This document shows, one piece after another, positions 1 through 9,788 of a DNA stretch of 64,000 nt (positions are counted from its first letter, which is position 1; each line of letters begins with the position of its first letter). The notes below the pieces were generated by a model, which was not told where the DNA came from, did no database searches, and saw nothing but the letters and a program-made list of their open reading frames with translations. Origin of the DNA: Streptomyces cinnabarinus (lineage in GTDB: Bacteria > Actinomycetota > Actinomycetes > Streptomycetales > Streptomycetaceae); contig NZ_CP114413.1 of assembly GCF_027270315.1 (NCBI RefSeq), positions 5,456,001-5,520,000 on the forward strand. The letters are read 5' to 3'. Position numbers and translations under genes: made by a program.

Positions 1-1554
1 GTGATCCAGATGACCGCTCGCCGATCGCCGTTGCCGTCCCTGCTCACCCGGTTGCGCGACCGGTCGCCCGGACTGGCCACGGGCCTCCTGGGCGGCGCGG
101 TGGCCGCGGGTCTCGGGCTCGGGTCGCTCGCCGTACTGGTGATGGTGCTGTGGATCAGTTCGCCGTACCCGGACAGCGGGCCGGGTGGTGCGCTGCATGT
201 GGCCGCGGGCCTGTGGCTGCTGGCGCACGGTGCCGAGCTGGTCCGCACCGACACGCTGTCCGGCATCCCCGCGCCGGTGGGCGTCACCCCGCTGCTCCTG
301 CCGGTGCTGCCGGTGTGGCTGGTGCACCGGGCGGCGCGGGACGCGATGGACGGGGAGGCGGCGTCGGGCCGTACCGCGTGGGCGGGTGTGGTGACCGGTT
401 ACCTCTCCGTGGGGACGGCGGCCGCGGTGTACGCGACGGGCGGGACGCTGCGTCCGGACTGGGTGTGGACGGGGGTGTGCGCGCCGCTGGTCGTGATGGG
501 GGCGGCCGGGGCCGGGGTGTGGACGGCGTACGGGCGGCCCCGGGACGCGGTGGACGAGGCGCTGATCCTGCTGCCGGCGGCCGTGCGGCGGCTGTGCGTG
601 GGGGCGGAGGCCCGGGCCCGCCTGGACGCGGCGGCGCGGGCGGCGGGGGCCGGGGTGGCGGTGCTGTTCGGTGGTGGGGCGCTGCTGCTGGCGGTGTCGC
701 TGGTGTGGCACGGGCCCGCGGCGCGGAGCTCGTTCCTGCGTCTGACGGAGGGGCTGTCGGGGCAGTTCGCCGTTCTGCTGCTGTGCGCGGTCCTGATGCC
801 GAACGCGGCGCTGTGGGCGATGGCGTACTCCCTGGGCCCCGGCTTCTCCCTGGGCGCGGGCCACGTCGTGGGCCCCCTGTCCTCGTCCCCCGCCGCGCTC
901 CTGCCCCCCTTTCCGCTGCTGGCCGCGGTGCCGGAGGCGGGGTCCGGGACGCCTTTGAACTGGGCGGTGGGCGCGGTGCCGGTGGCGGCCGGGGTGACGG
1001 TGGGGTGGTTCGTGGGCCGGGCGGGCGGCGGTGGCGGTGAAGGGGACGCGCGCGCGTGGTCACGCGGGCGGACCGCCGGGGTGGCCCTGCTGGCCTCGGC
1101 GATGTGTGCGGGCGCGCTGGCGGTGCTGGCCGCGGTGGCGGGTGGGCCGCTCGGGGTCGCGGCGCTCGCGAGCTTCGGGCCGGTGTGGTGGCAGGTGGGG
1201 GCGGCGGCGCTGCTCTGGGGCGTGGCGGTGGCCGTGCCCACGGCGGTGGGGGTGCGGGTGTGGAGGTGCCGGGGGCGGGACGAGCGGGCGCCGAGGATCG
1301 GGAAACCGCGGGCGGGGGAGTCCGGGGAGGAGCCGGTGAAGGGGCTGCGGTGGTTTGGGCGGCGCGGGAAGGGCGGGGAGGCCGGGGCGGGCGGGGTGGC
1401 GGACGTGGACTTCGAGGGGTACGACTTTCTTCCCGCCGAGCCGGAGCCGGTCCCCTGGCTCGCCGACGATGCGACACGCGAGGCCCGCTGGGCCGCGCTG
1501 CGGGAGGCGTCGGGGGAGGCGTCGGGGGAGGCGGATGCTCCGCCGGGCCCTTGA
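1..1554 (+). CDS. DUF6350-type polytopic membrane protein
   Basis: This 517-residue protein has many hydrophobic segments (the first near residues 25-55) and an acidic, proline- and glycine-rich cytoplasmic tail after about residue 420. It resembles the DUF6350 family that sits just upstream of purN in Streptomyces, sometimes called cell-division protein PerM-like. Its biochemical role is unknown. The reading frame opens with GTG at base 1 and has an in-frame ATG at base 10, so the window edge prevents a firm start choice and a few residues may be missing. The repeated GEASGEASGEA near the C-terminus comes from a short in-frame repeat around 1505-1535. It converges on the next gene with about 50 bp between stops. 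Confidence 0.8.
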   Translation: MIQMTARRSPLPSLLTRLRDRSPGLATGLLGGAVAAGLGLGSLAVLVMVLWISSPYPDSGPGGALHVAAGLWLLAHGAELVRTDTLSGIPAPVGVTPLLLPVLPVWLVHRAARDAMDGEAASGRTAWAGVVTGYLSVGTAAAVYATGGTLRPDWVWTGVCAPLVVMGAAGAGVWTAYGRPRDAVDEALILLPAAVRRLCVGAEARARLDAAARAAGAGVAVLFGGGALLLAVSLVWHGPAARSSFLRLTEGLSGQFAVLLLCAVLMPNAALWAMAYSLGPGFSLGAGHVVGPLSSSPAALLPPFPLLAAVPEAGSGTPLNWAVGAVPVAAGVTVGWFVGRAGGGGGEGDARAWSRGRTAGVALLASAMCAGALAVLAAVAGGPLGVAALASFGPVWWQVGAAALLWGVAVAVPTAVGVRVWRCRGRDERAPRIGKPRAGESGEEPVKGLRWFGRRGKGGEAGAGGVADVDFEGYDFLPAEPEPVPWLADDATREARWAALREASGEASGEADAPPGP

Positions 1555-1608
1555 ATCCCGCCCCCGCCGCCCCAGCCCGTGCCGTCCCCGGGCTGACATG
1601 CGTTCGGG

Positions 1609-2397
1609 TCAGCTGTTGGTTCCCAGTACGCCCCGCAGCTCCTCCGGCAGGAGGTCGTTGCAGGACTGTTTGGCCTCGTTGGTGAGGGCGTCGTTGGTGC
1701 AGGTGTAGTAGTCGCTGTAGACCAGCTTCGCGGTGAAGCCCGCCGCGACCAGGGCGATCGCCAGGGACGCGGTGACCAGGCCGCTCACCGCCGCCGTGGT
1801 CTGGGGGCGGCCCGAGCTCGCCGGGGCCGGGGTGTCGGGGTCGGGGGTGCGGGGCTTGGCCCGCAGCGCGCTGATGCCCCAGTACAGGGCGAGCGCGCCG
1901 AGCAGCAGAGCCACGTAGGGCCAGCTGAACAGGGCGAAGAAGAAGGCCCACATGCCGCACAGCAGGGCGTACCGCGCGCGTCGCTGGGCCGGGTCCGTCG
2001 GGTCCCAGCGCATGCCGCCGCCGGGGCCGCCGCTGCTGCTCGGCCCCTCGGGTCCCGCACCCGGGCGCTGGCCGAAGCCCCCGGAGGAGCGGCCGGGCTG
2101 CTGGTCGCTCCACTGGTTGCCCCAGGGGCTGTCGCCGTCGCCCTGGCCACTGCCCTGGCCGTCGCCCTCTCCCGACGCCGGGCGGCGCGGCTGCCACGGG
2201 CGGTCCGGGGTGCCCTCCGGCGGCGGTGCGAAGGGGTTGTCGTCCCTCGGCTTGTCGTCCCGCTCGTCGCCGTTGCTCCCGCCCGACGGGGCGTCCGGCG
2301 GCGAGGAGGGCCGCTCGCGCAGCAGCACGCCGTGGCGCTCCCCTCCCTGCACCGGCTGCGGGGGGAGCGTGAGGAGTCGCAGGCTGCGGTCCGGCAT
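1609..2397 (-). CDS. Proline/glycine-rich membrane protein, DUF4190-like
   Basis: A 262-residue protein. The first 130 residues are disordered and rich in P, G, S, Q and D. Two closely spaced hydrophobic segments follow (around GMWAFFFALFSW and VALLLGALALYWG), then a third (GLVTASLAIALVAAG) and a short C-terminal tail with two cysteines (YTCTND, QSCND). This resembles the disordered-head, DUF4190-like small membrane proteins common in actinomycetes. Start: ATG at 2397, preceded by a GGGGAAG Shine-Dalgarno-like stretch. The reading frame stays open further upstream, but that part runs into the purN leader and looks non-coding. Function unknown. It is divergent from purN. Confidence 0.65.
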   Translation of the reverse strand: MPDRSLRLLTLPPQPVQGGERHGVLLRERPSSPPDAPSGGSNGDERDDKPRDDNPFAPPPEGTPDRPWQPRRPASGEGDGQGSGQGDGDSPWGNQWSDQQPGRSSGGFGQRPGAGPEGPSSSGGPGGGMRWDPTDPAQRRARYALLCGMWAFFFALFSWPYVALLLGALALYWGISALRAKPRTPDPDTPAPASSGRPQTTAAVSGLVTASLAIALVAAGFTAKLVYSDYYTCTNDALTNEAKQSCNDLLPEELRGVLGTNS

Positions 2398-2692
2398 CAA
2401 GTGAGCGTCTTCCCCTAGGTGATTACGGCTGACTATGGCGGGTGGCACCAGGTCCGTCACCCTGTGAACGCGCCGCCCATGAACGGCGTTCCCGACCTGG
2501 CCCCTCCCAGACGCTACCTTCCGGCCACGCCCCCGTCCCGTGGGGGCCGTCCGGTGTGCCGGTATCGTTGCTGACGGTCGGCCGCTTCGTAGGCTTCCCC
2601 GTATCCGGGGGCCCGACGCATTCGTACGAACGTACAACACGCCGTACGGCTCCGGCCGCCGTACCGACGCACCCCCGAGAAAGGCCCCCGCT

Positions 2693-3306
2693 GTGGCTGC
2701 CAAGCGCCTAGTCGTGCTGGTCTCCGGATCCGGCACCAACCTCCAGGCGCTGCTCGACGCCATCGCCGAGACCGGCACCGAGGGCTACGGCGCCGAGATC
2801 GTCGCCGTCGGCGCCGACCGCGACGGCATCGAAGGACTGGCCCGCGCCGAGCGCGCCGGGATCCCGACCTTCGTACGAAAGGTCAAGGAGTACGAGAGCC
2901 GGGAGGCGTGGGACGCCGCGCTCGCCGAGGCCGTCGCCGCCCACGAGCCCGACCTCGTCGTCTCCGCCGGGTTCATGAAGATCGTCGGCAAGGAATTCCT
3001 CGCGCGCTTCGGCGGGCGGTTCGTCAACACGCACCCCGCCCTGCTGCCCAGTTTTCCCGGCGCCCACGGCGTCCGTGACGCGCTCGCGTACGGCGCCCGG
3101 GTCACCGGCTGCACCGTCCACTTCGTCGACGACGGCGTCGACACCGGTCCGATCATCGCCCAGGGCGTGGTCGAGGTCCGGGACGAGGACGACGAGAGCG
3201 CTCTGCACGAGCGCATCAAGGAAGTCGAGCGCAGGCTGCTCGTCGAGGTCGTGGGGCGGCTCGCCCGCAACGGCTATCGCATTGAGGGACGAAAGGTAGT
3301 TATCCA

Positions 3307-3310
<4 letters not shown>
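2693..3310 (+). CDS. purN: Phosphoribosylglycinamide formyltransferase PurN
   Basis: Catalyses 10-formyl-THF-dependent formylation of GAR to FGAR, step three of purine synthesis, in the cytoplasm. The 205-residue length is normal. The phosphate-binding GSGTN loop is at residues 12-16. The catalytic trio is visible as Asn112 and His114 (VNTHPALLP) and Asp150 (DDGVDTGPI). I chose the GTG at 2693, which follows a GAGAAAGG ribosome binding site and opens with VAAKRLVVLVSG. The frame is open from 2540, but that part reads as leader. The stop overlaps the purH start in a GTGA, so the two genes are translationally coupled. Confidence 0.97.
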
Positions 3311-4869
<1,559 letters not shown>

Positions 4870-4877
4870 CGCACCGG

Positions 4878-4906
4878 ACGGGTGCCCCCAGGCGGGGGGC
4901 ACCCGT
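4878..4906 (+). terminator. Terminator of purN-purH
   Basis: A perfect 12-bp stem (ACGGGTGCCCCC at 4878-4889, GGGGGCACCCGT at 4895-4906) with a 5-nt loop starts 9 bp after the purH stop. There is no clear U-tract, as is usual for Streptomyces terminators. Confidence 0.8.
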
Positions 4907-5026
4907 CGTGCGTTGACCCCGAGCGCCCTGGCTTGATCTCCGCTGCCCGGCCTCGTGCGGCCGGCTCGCTCCGCACCGACACTGGTGCGGAGCAGAGCAA
5001 GAGCCGACGCAACGGGGGATCGACAC

Positions 5027-6016
5027 ATGCTCCGCATTCACTTCACCGAGGTGGATCTGGCGAGGACCCGACTGGCCTCCGCACCCGATCCGCTCTTCGA
5101 GATCGCGGCGAGCCTGCACCGCTTCCAGTCCCGGCGGGGCAGGTGGGCCTACGCCGGGTGGTACCGCACGGCACGGCGGCAGCTGCACGAGAGGGGGCTG
5201 GAACGGGCGCTGCGGAGCGTGCTGCTCCCGCTGTATCCGAGGGCCGCGTACTTCCCGGACTTCCGCACCCCGGTCGACGCGGTGGACGGCCTGGAGGCGG
5301 GGCTGGAGTCGATCCTGGCCACGCCCCGGGAACGGGTCGGGGCGGAGCTGGCCCTGCTGGACCGGACCGTCGGAGCACCCGCGTGGGCCGGGCAACTCGC
5401 CGCTCCACAGGCGCGCGAGGAGTTCATGGGCCTGCTGCGCGCCTATCACGAGGCCGTCGTCGTCCCGCACCAGGAGCAGGTGCAGGCGCGTATCGAGGCG
5501 GAGCGGGCGGCCCGGTGCCGTGGGCTGCTCGACGGCGGGGTGGAGGGGATGCTCGCCGGACTCGGGCCCATGCTCCGCTGGCGCCCTCCCGTCCTGGAGG
5601 TCGCCTACCCCCGGCAGGCCGCCGACCGGGACCTGTACCTGAACGGCCGGGGACTCACCCTCGTCCCCTCCTACTTCAACTGGGGCGAGCCGGTCGCCTT
5701 CGCCGACCCGGGACTGCCGCCCGTGGTCTGGTACTCGCTGCTGCACGAACCGCAGGCCGGCGCCGCCGACCCCGAGAGGTCGCTGGCCAACCTGCTCGGA
5801 CGGGCCCGGGCGGTCGCCCTGCACACCGCGTCCGCCGGCGCCACGATCGGCGAGATCGCGCGCGCCGCCGGGGTGTCGGCCTCCGCCGCGAGCAGACACG
5901 CCACCGCCCTGCGCGACGCGGGACTCATCGCCTCGGTCCGGCACGGGCCGAGCGTGCTGCACACCCTCACGCCCACCGGCGCGTCCGTCCTGCGCGCCGC
6001 GCGGGGCGAGCCCTGA
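5027..6016 (+). CDS. Winged-helix (ArsR-like) transcriptional regulator
   Basis: A 329-residue protein with a C-terminal winged-helix domain: GATIGEIARAAGVSASAASRHATALRDAGLI around residues 268-300 is a typical ArsR/MarR-like recognition element. The N-terminal 250 residues form a large effector or dimerisation domain of the type found in actinobacterial long ArsR-family regulators. No metal-binding cysteine pair is visible, so metal sensing is unlikely. Start: ATG 5027 behind an ACGGGGGAT ribosome site. The targets cannot be told from the neighbours. The gene is monocistronic and closed by a strong bidirectional hairpin. Confidence 0.75.
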   Translation: MLRIHFTEVDLARTRLASAPDPLFEIAASLHRFQSRRGRWAYAGWYRTARRQLHERGLERALRSVLLPLYPRAAYFPDFRTPVDAVDGLEAGLESILATPRERVGAELALLDRTVGAPAWAGQLAAPQAREEFMGLLRAYHEAVVVPHQEQVQARIEAERAARCRGLLDGGVEGMLAGLGPMLRWRPPVLEVAYPRQAADRDLYLNGRGLTLVPSYFNWGEPVAFADPGLPPVVWYSLLHEPQAGAADPERSLANLLGRARAVALHTASAGATIGEIARAAGVSASAASRHATALRDAGLIASVRHGPSVLHTLTPTGASVLRAARGEP

Positions 6017-6027
6017 GGGCAACGGCG

Positions 6028-6059
6028 ACGGCCCGCCGGTTCCATGACCGGCGGGCCGT
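6028..6059. terminator. Bidirectional terminator
   Basis: A perfect 13-bp stem (ACGGCCCGCCGGT, 6028-6040, and its complement 6047-6059) with a 6-nt loop lies between two convergent genes ending at 6016 (+) and 6081 (-). It can serve both. Confidence 0.85.
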
Positions 6060-6080
6060 GCTGGTGCTACGGGGCGGGCG

Positions 6081-6662
6081 TCAGCTGCAACCGCTGTTGG
6101 ACTTGTAGGTCGCGTAGTGCCACACGTTCTTGTGGTAGAAGCGGTACTTGCCGTCCTCCGTACGGAAGATGTCGAAGTAGTACCGCGAACCGTGGTAGCG
6201 GATCTTGTACTTGGTGGCGTTGGTGGAACCGGTGCTGCGGTACTCCAGCTCGCCCGCGCGGGTGGAGGAGTTCCACTTGTCGTCGGCCGCGCCGAAGGTC
6301 TTGTTGCCGACCTTGCCGTCCTGCGTCAGACCCCAGGCCTTCTGCAACTGCTTCGTGGCGTAGGCGGTGTTCGAGCCGAACCTGCCGTCGATGTCGGCGT
6401 AGTCGAACTGCGTGCCGTTGCTCTCCTTGACGCCCTCGGCGTACAGGATGATCTGCCACAGGCAGGTCGCGTTGGTGTCGTTGTGCGACGCCGTCGACAG
6501 CGTGCCCTCGTCGGCGAAGTCGTCGTAGAACGAACCGCCCCCGCTGATGTAGCCGTTGGACGCGGATGCCGAGGCCGGCGACGCGCTCACCGCGAGCGTG
6601 CCGGCGACGGCGGCGCTGATCGCGGCGGTGGCCAGGCGGGTGCGGGTCATGCGAAAGGTCAT
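6081..6662 (-). CDS. Secreted peptidoglycan-binding-domain protein
   Basis: A 193-residue exported protein. It has a Sec signal peptide (basic MTFRMTRTR, hydrophobic stretch, A-S-A cleavage region near residue 33). A PG_binding_1-like helical repeat follows at about residues 85-125 (DIDGRFGSNTAYATKQLQKAWGL, DGKVGNKTFGA), then an aromatic-rich C-terminal part (YRSTGSTNATKYKIRYHG, YYFDIFR) ending in a Cys. Cys67 and the C-terminal Cys could form a disulfide. No catalytic domain is seen, so binding to cell wall or a small secreted effector are both possible. Start: ATG 6662, six bases after a GGAAGGA ribosome site; the alternative ATG 6650 has none. Confidence 0.75.
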   Translation of the reverse strand: MTFRMTRTRLATAAISAAVAGTLAVSASPASASASNGYISGGGSFYDDFADEGTLSTASHNDTNATCLWQIILYAEGVKESNGTQFDYADIDGRFGSNTAYATKQLQKAWGLTQDGKVGNKTFGAADDKWNSSTRAGELEYRSTGSTNATKYKIRYHGSRYYFDIFRTEDGKYRFYHKNVWHYATYKSNSGCS

Positions 6663-7011
6663 GCGGGTCCTTCCCCCGTGGAAGAGATGTTCGAAGTGGC
6701 GATTGCCGTGATCATGATGACGGAGGGAAGGGGATCAAGGGAAGTTGCATGTGTAACGGGTATGCCGCAGAACCGTCTTCAGCCGGAACGCGCTCCCGGG
6801 TCCGGACGCCGTCGCCGCTCTCCGGGTGGTGCCCCCGGCCGCCGTGGCGGGGGCGGAGAACGACGGTGACGGAAACCGTTCGGGGAGCGACGCGCCCCGC
6901 TGACCTCAACTGTCGCCCGGAGAGGGCGGATCCGGCGACCCTGTTGCGGTGCAGCGCAAAAGCCCTGTCCACGGCGGGAGAAGGCGATGCTCCGGCCGCC
7001 GCGTGCGCGGA
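6663..7011. other. Non-coding region between the PG-binding and kinase genes
   Basis: About 350 bp without a supportable gene. It holds the leader and presumed promoter of the PG-binding protein (relatively AT-rich around 6700-6770) and the 3' flank of the kinase gene. The open frames here have poor third-position bias and no ribosome sites. Confidence 0.6.
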
Positions 7012-7902
7012 TCAGGCACAGTGCCGCCGGCGCACGGCGGCGGCCGCGCACCGCACCCGCCGGGACAGCGTCGCCGTGTCCACCCGGTCGGCGTGCGCAC
7101 GGGCCAGACAGTCCCGGACGATCTCCCGCCAGGCGTCCGGGAGTTCGGGGGACAGCCGTAACTCGCGCGCTCCCCTCGCGTACCGCATCACCGCGTCGCA
7201 GCGGGCGTCCGTGGTACCGCCGGGGAGGGGGAACGCGCCGGTCATGAGCTGGTGGGCGAGGACTCCGAAGGCCCACACGTCGGCGGCCGGACGGATCCGC
7301 GCGCCCCGCTCGTCCATCTCCGGCCACAGCAGCTCCGGAGGCGAGTAGTCCGGGGTGGAGAAGGCGGGCGCGTAGGCGTGCGCGCCCTCCATTTCCGCGG
7401 CCAGGCCGAAGTCCGCCAGCCGGGCCGAACCGTCCCCCATCAGCAGGACGTTGGCGGGTTTCAGATCCCCGTGCACCCAGCCCGCCCCGTGCAACTCAGC
7501 CAGGCCCTCGCAGATCTCGGCGAGCAGCGGACCGGGCTCCGCGACCCGCGCCGCGTCCAGGGACCCTTCCGCCTTCTCCAGTACGAGGACGGTGGCGCCG
7601 TCGAGTTCCGGCCGGCCGGGGTCGTCGACGGCCGGCGTCTCGTACATCCGGATCAGCCGTGGTGACCGCAGCCGGCCGAGCAACTCGACCTCCCGGTCGG
7701 CCAGTTCCCGCAAGTGACGCAGCCGGCGCGGGGAACGGCCGCCGGTGGGCAGGAACTTCAGGGCCGCGGCCCCCGGCCCGCCGGCACCGGCGCGTCGGCC
7801 CGCGTAGACGGTGGCGAACGCGCCCGAGGCCAGGGGATCGAGGACCTCCCAGCTCCCGACCCGATAGCCCCTCGGGACGCGCACAGGCATGACGTCGTTC
7901 AT
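7012..7902 (-). CDS. Small soluble Ser/Thr protein kinase
   Basis: A 296-residue Hanks-type kinase domain with no transmembrane segment or sensor domain. Motifs in order: glycine loop LASGAFATVY (residues 24-33), ATP-binding Lys49 (ALKFLP), catalytic loop HGDLKPANVLL with Asp146, Mg-binding DFG at 164-166, and the activation segment ending SPPELL. The catalytic loop has HGD rather than HRD, so this is a non-RD kinase, which usually does not depend on activation-loop phosphorylation. Start: ATG 7902 behind GGGGGATCGAGG. The in-frame ORF reaches 7953 but has no better site. An FHA-like gene (disrupted) lies 92 bp upstream in the same direction, suggesting a kinase/phosphothreonine-reader pair. 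Confidence 0.88.
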   Translation of the reverse strand: MNDVMPVRVPRGYRVGSWEVLDPLASGAFATVYAGRRAGAGGPGAAALKFLPTGGRSPRRLRHLRELADREVELLGRLRSPRLIRMYETPAVDDPGRPELDGATVLVLEKAEGSLDAARVAEPGPLLAEICEGLAELHGAGWVHGDLKPANVLLMGDGSARLADFGLAAEMEGAHAYAPAFSTPDYSPPELLWPEMDERGARIRPAADVWAFGVLAHQLMTGAFPLPGGTTDARCDAVMRYARGARELRLSPELPDAWREIVRDCLARAHADRVDTATLSRRVRCAAAAVRRRHCA

Positions 7903-7994
7903 CCTCGATCCCCCTTTGCCGCACCGCACCCCCGGCCGCGCCCGCATCGTCACACGTCGGTGTGCCGTGGATCACTTCCGCGAACGGGAAGACT

Positions 7995-8728
7995 TCAGCG
8001 CGCACTCATTGCCGCATCGAGCACCGCCAGATCGTCCTCGCGCACGAGGTCGAAGCGGAGCGCCAGCGAGACCAGCGTCTCCTTCTTGCCGTTCACGCGC
8101 TGTCCGGGCTCCGCGGTGTCGGGGCCCGGTCGCAGGCCCAGCTTCAGGGCGAGGTAGTCGATGTTCCAGTAGACGGCGGAGCGGCTGGCCGCGGGCCACA
8201 CCGGGCGCAGCCGCTCCACCAGTTGCTCCACCGCGGGCAGCGGGGCGTGCGGTGCACCGCGCAGCCGGGGTTCGCACAGGGCGGCCAGCACCGTGAAGTA
8301 CCGCTTGGTGCGGTCGAGGGCGAACGCCGTGCGGTCAGCGGCCCGGAGAGCTCGTGCCGGGCAACGCTGCGGAAGCTGTGCCGGGGGGCCCAGACGTCGA
8401 AGGTGAGCAGGTCGCCCGCGGCCGGGAGGACCACACGGGCGAACTCGAAGGGCACCGGGGCGTCCACCCGGCCGGGCGCGACCTTGATGTGCTCGCCCGC
8501 GCCCTCGGGGTTCTCGACGACGTAGGTCTGGTCCTTGCTGAGGTTGGTCAGCAGCCAGTAGGTGCGATGGGCGGTGATCTCCCCGGCGATCCGGGGGACC
8601 CCCTCATGGGCGATGGTCAGTCCGCCGGGTGTCCCGGTTCGGCCGAACACGAGCCGTTCACCGGTGCCGATCCTGATCTGGTCGTCCGTATGCGCGCAGG
8701 CGGGAGGTACGACGATGACGCTGTACAT
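7995..8728 (-). pseudogene. FHA-like protein gene disrupted by a frameshift
   Basis: Two minus-strand frames join into one protein. From ATG 8728 (good GGGGACGA site) one frame reads MYSVIVVPPA, then an FHA-like beta fold (VFGRTG, RIAGEI, LTNLSKDQ) up to LSGPLTAR near 8335. There the sense shifts to the neighbouring frame, which continues AFALDRTKRYFTVLAALCEP and runs to a stop at 7995 through a helical domain (AVEQLVERLRP, SAVYWNIDYLALKLGL). The change is equal to loss of one base in about 8325-8345. After the shift point the first frame becomes an Arg/Pro/Ser shadow. The intact protein would be about 240 residues. A sequencing error is possible. Its kinase neighbour supports a phospho-signalling role. 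Confidence 0.7.
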
Positions 8729-8866
8729 GGACTCGTCCCCTTGTCCGATCCATGAGGGCCACCCTCCCCCGGTCCAACGAAGGCGAGGGTAAGGGACGAG
8801 CCCCTGAGATCGGCAGGGTTGTCCGCCGCACGGCGAGTCGGTGAACGCGGGACCGCCGGGGACGCA

Positions 8867-8908
8867 CGAGGGCCGTGCCCACCTCGTTCGGGTGGGACAC
8901 GGCCCTCG
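8867..8908 (-). terminator. Terminator of the 4-TM protein gene
   Basis: A long stem (CGAGGGCCGTG plus CCCACC, 8867-8883, pairing with 8891-8908, one bulged A at 8897) with a short loop lies 20 bp beyond the stop of the minus-strand gene ending at 8929. Confidence 0.8.
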
Positions 8909-8928
8909 GAGTGGACTGTGCGAGGCGC

Positions 8929-9528
8929 TCAGAAGCGCGGGCGGTTGAACCACTCGGCGCTGGTCCGCTTCGCCGCGAAGATGATCAGCAGGATCGCCAC
9001 GATGATGATGAGCAGGCCGATGCCCCACGCGGCGATCATGAAGATGCCGGTGATGATCGCGAACGAGCCGTAGACGATGGAGCAGACCCGGACGCCGTTG
9101 CCGCCCTTGGCGTACTGGACCACCAGCGCCAGGCCGAGCAGCGCGAAGACCGCGGCGAGGCCGATGAGGAAGACGAGGATGCCCTTGCCGAGGTCGGCGA
9201 TCGCCTCGGCCTGCGAGTTGTTGGAGAGGTCGGCCTCGGCCACCAGCTCGTCCCACTGGGTCAGGCTGTAGCCGTACAGCGCCGCGATGACCGCGTGCGC
9301 CAGCACGATGACACCGAGCATGATCTGCGCGGCGCGGGTGATGCCGGGCATCTGGGCCGGTCCGGCCGGCGGATAGCCGTAGCCCTGCATCGGCGGGGCC
9401 GCGGGGTAGGCGCCGTAGCCCTGCTGCGGGACTCCGGGCGGGGCCTGCTGCGGGTAGCCGTAACCGGGAGCGGGGGGCTGCTGCTGGGGCGGGGGCCCGT
9501 AAGGGCTGTTCGGGTCGCCGAAACTCAT
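8929..9528 (-). CDS. Gly/Tyr/Pro-rich-head four-TM membrane protein
   Basis: 199 residues. The first 60 are a disordered PGYGYP-type repeat head. Four hydrophobic segments follow: IMLGVIVLAHAVIAALYG, GILVFLIGLAAVFALLGLALVV, a third around IVYGSFAIITGIFMIAA and a fourth around GIGLLIIIVAILLIIFAA. The tail is KRTSAEWFNRPRF. This architecture is common in streptomycete membrane proteins of unknown function. Start: ATG 9528 with an excellent GGAGGAAC site 8 bp upstream. Divergent from folD. Confidence 0.75.
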   Translation of the reverse strand: MSFGDPNSPYGPPPQQQPPAPGYGYPQQAPPGVPQQGYGAYPAAPPMQGYGYPPAGPAQMPGITRAAQIMLGVIVLAHAVIAALYGYSLTQWDELVAEADLSNNSQAEAIADLGKGILVFLIGLAAVFALLGLALVVQYAKGGNGVRVCSIVYGSFAIITGIFMIAAWGIGLLIIIVAILLIIFAAKRTSAEWFNRPRF

Positions 9529-9788
9529 GGCGATGTTCCTCCGTGTGAACCGATGTGTGGGGACGACGAGCGGCACGGTTCGGAGGAAGGTTCAACAGAT
9601 GCGGTTCGTCCCCCCGGTACTGCCCGCGGCACTGTGCCGCAATCGTGTTTCAGTGGCCGGTTCGTTGTCCAGCCGCAATCCGTATGTGTTGTGCAAGTGC
9701 AACCTCGCTGATCATGCCAGGGTCCAAGGGGTGGATACGCCGGGACCCGGATTGGAACCGGGACCCTGTCATCCGGGAGGATGGGCCC

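Noticed and set aside
284..2197. 637-residue minus-strand open frame
   Set aside because: It is an antisense shadow of the DUF6350 gene and another frame of the convergent gene: almost pure Pro/Arg/Ala composition and no domain.
2868..2888. Near-palindrome around TTCGTACGAA inside purN
   Set aside because: Imperfect, inside coding sequence and explained by codon choice.
6712..6972. 86-residue minus-strand ORF in the gap after the kinase gene
   Set aside because: No ribosome site, poor codon bias and no recognisable sequence.
9740..9788. tRNA- or riboswitch-like GGATTGGAACC segment before folD
   Set aside because: No cloverleaf can be drawn, and none of the conserved ZTP riboswitch blocks is present.
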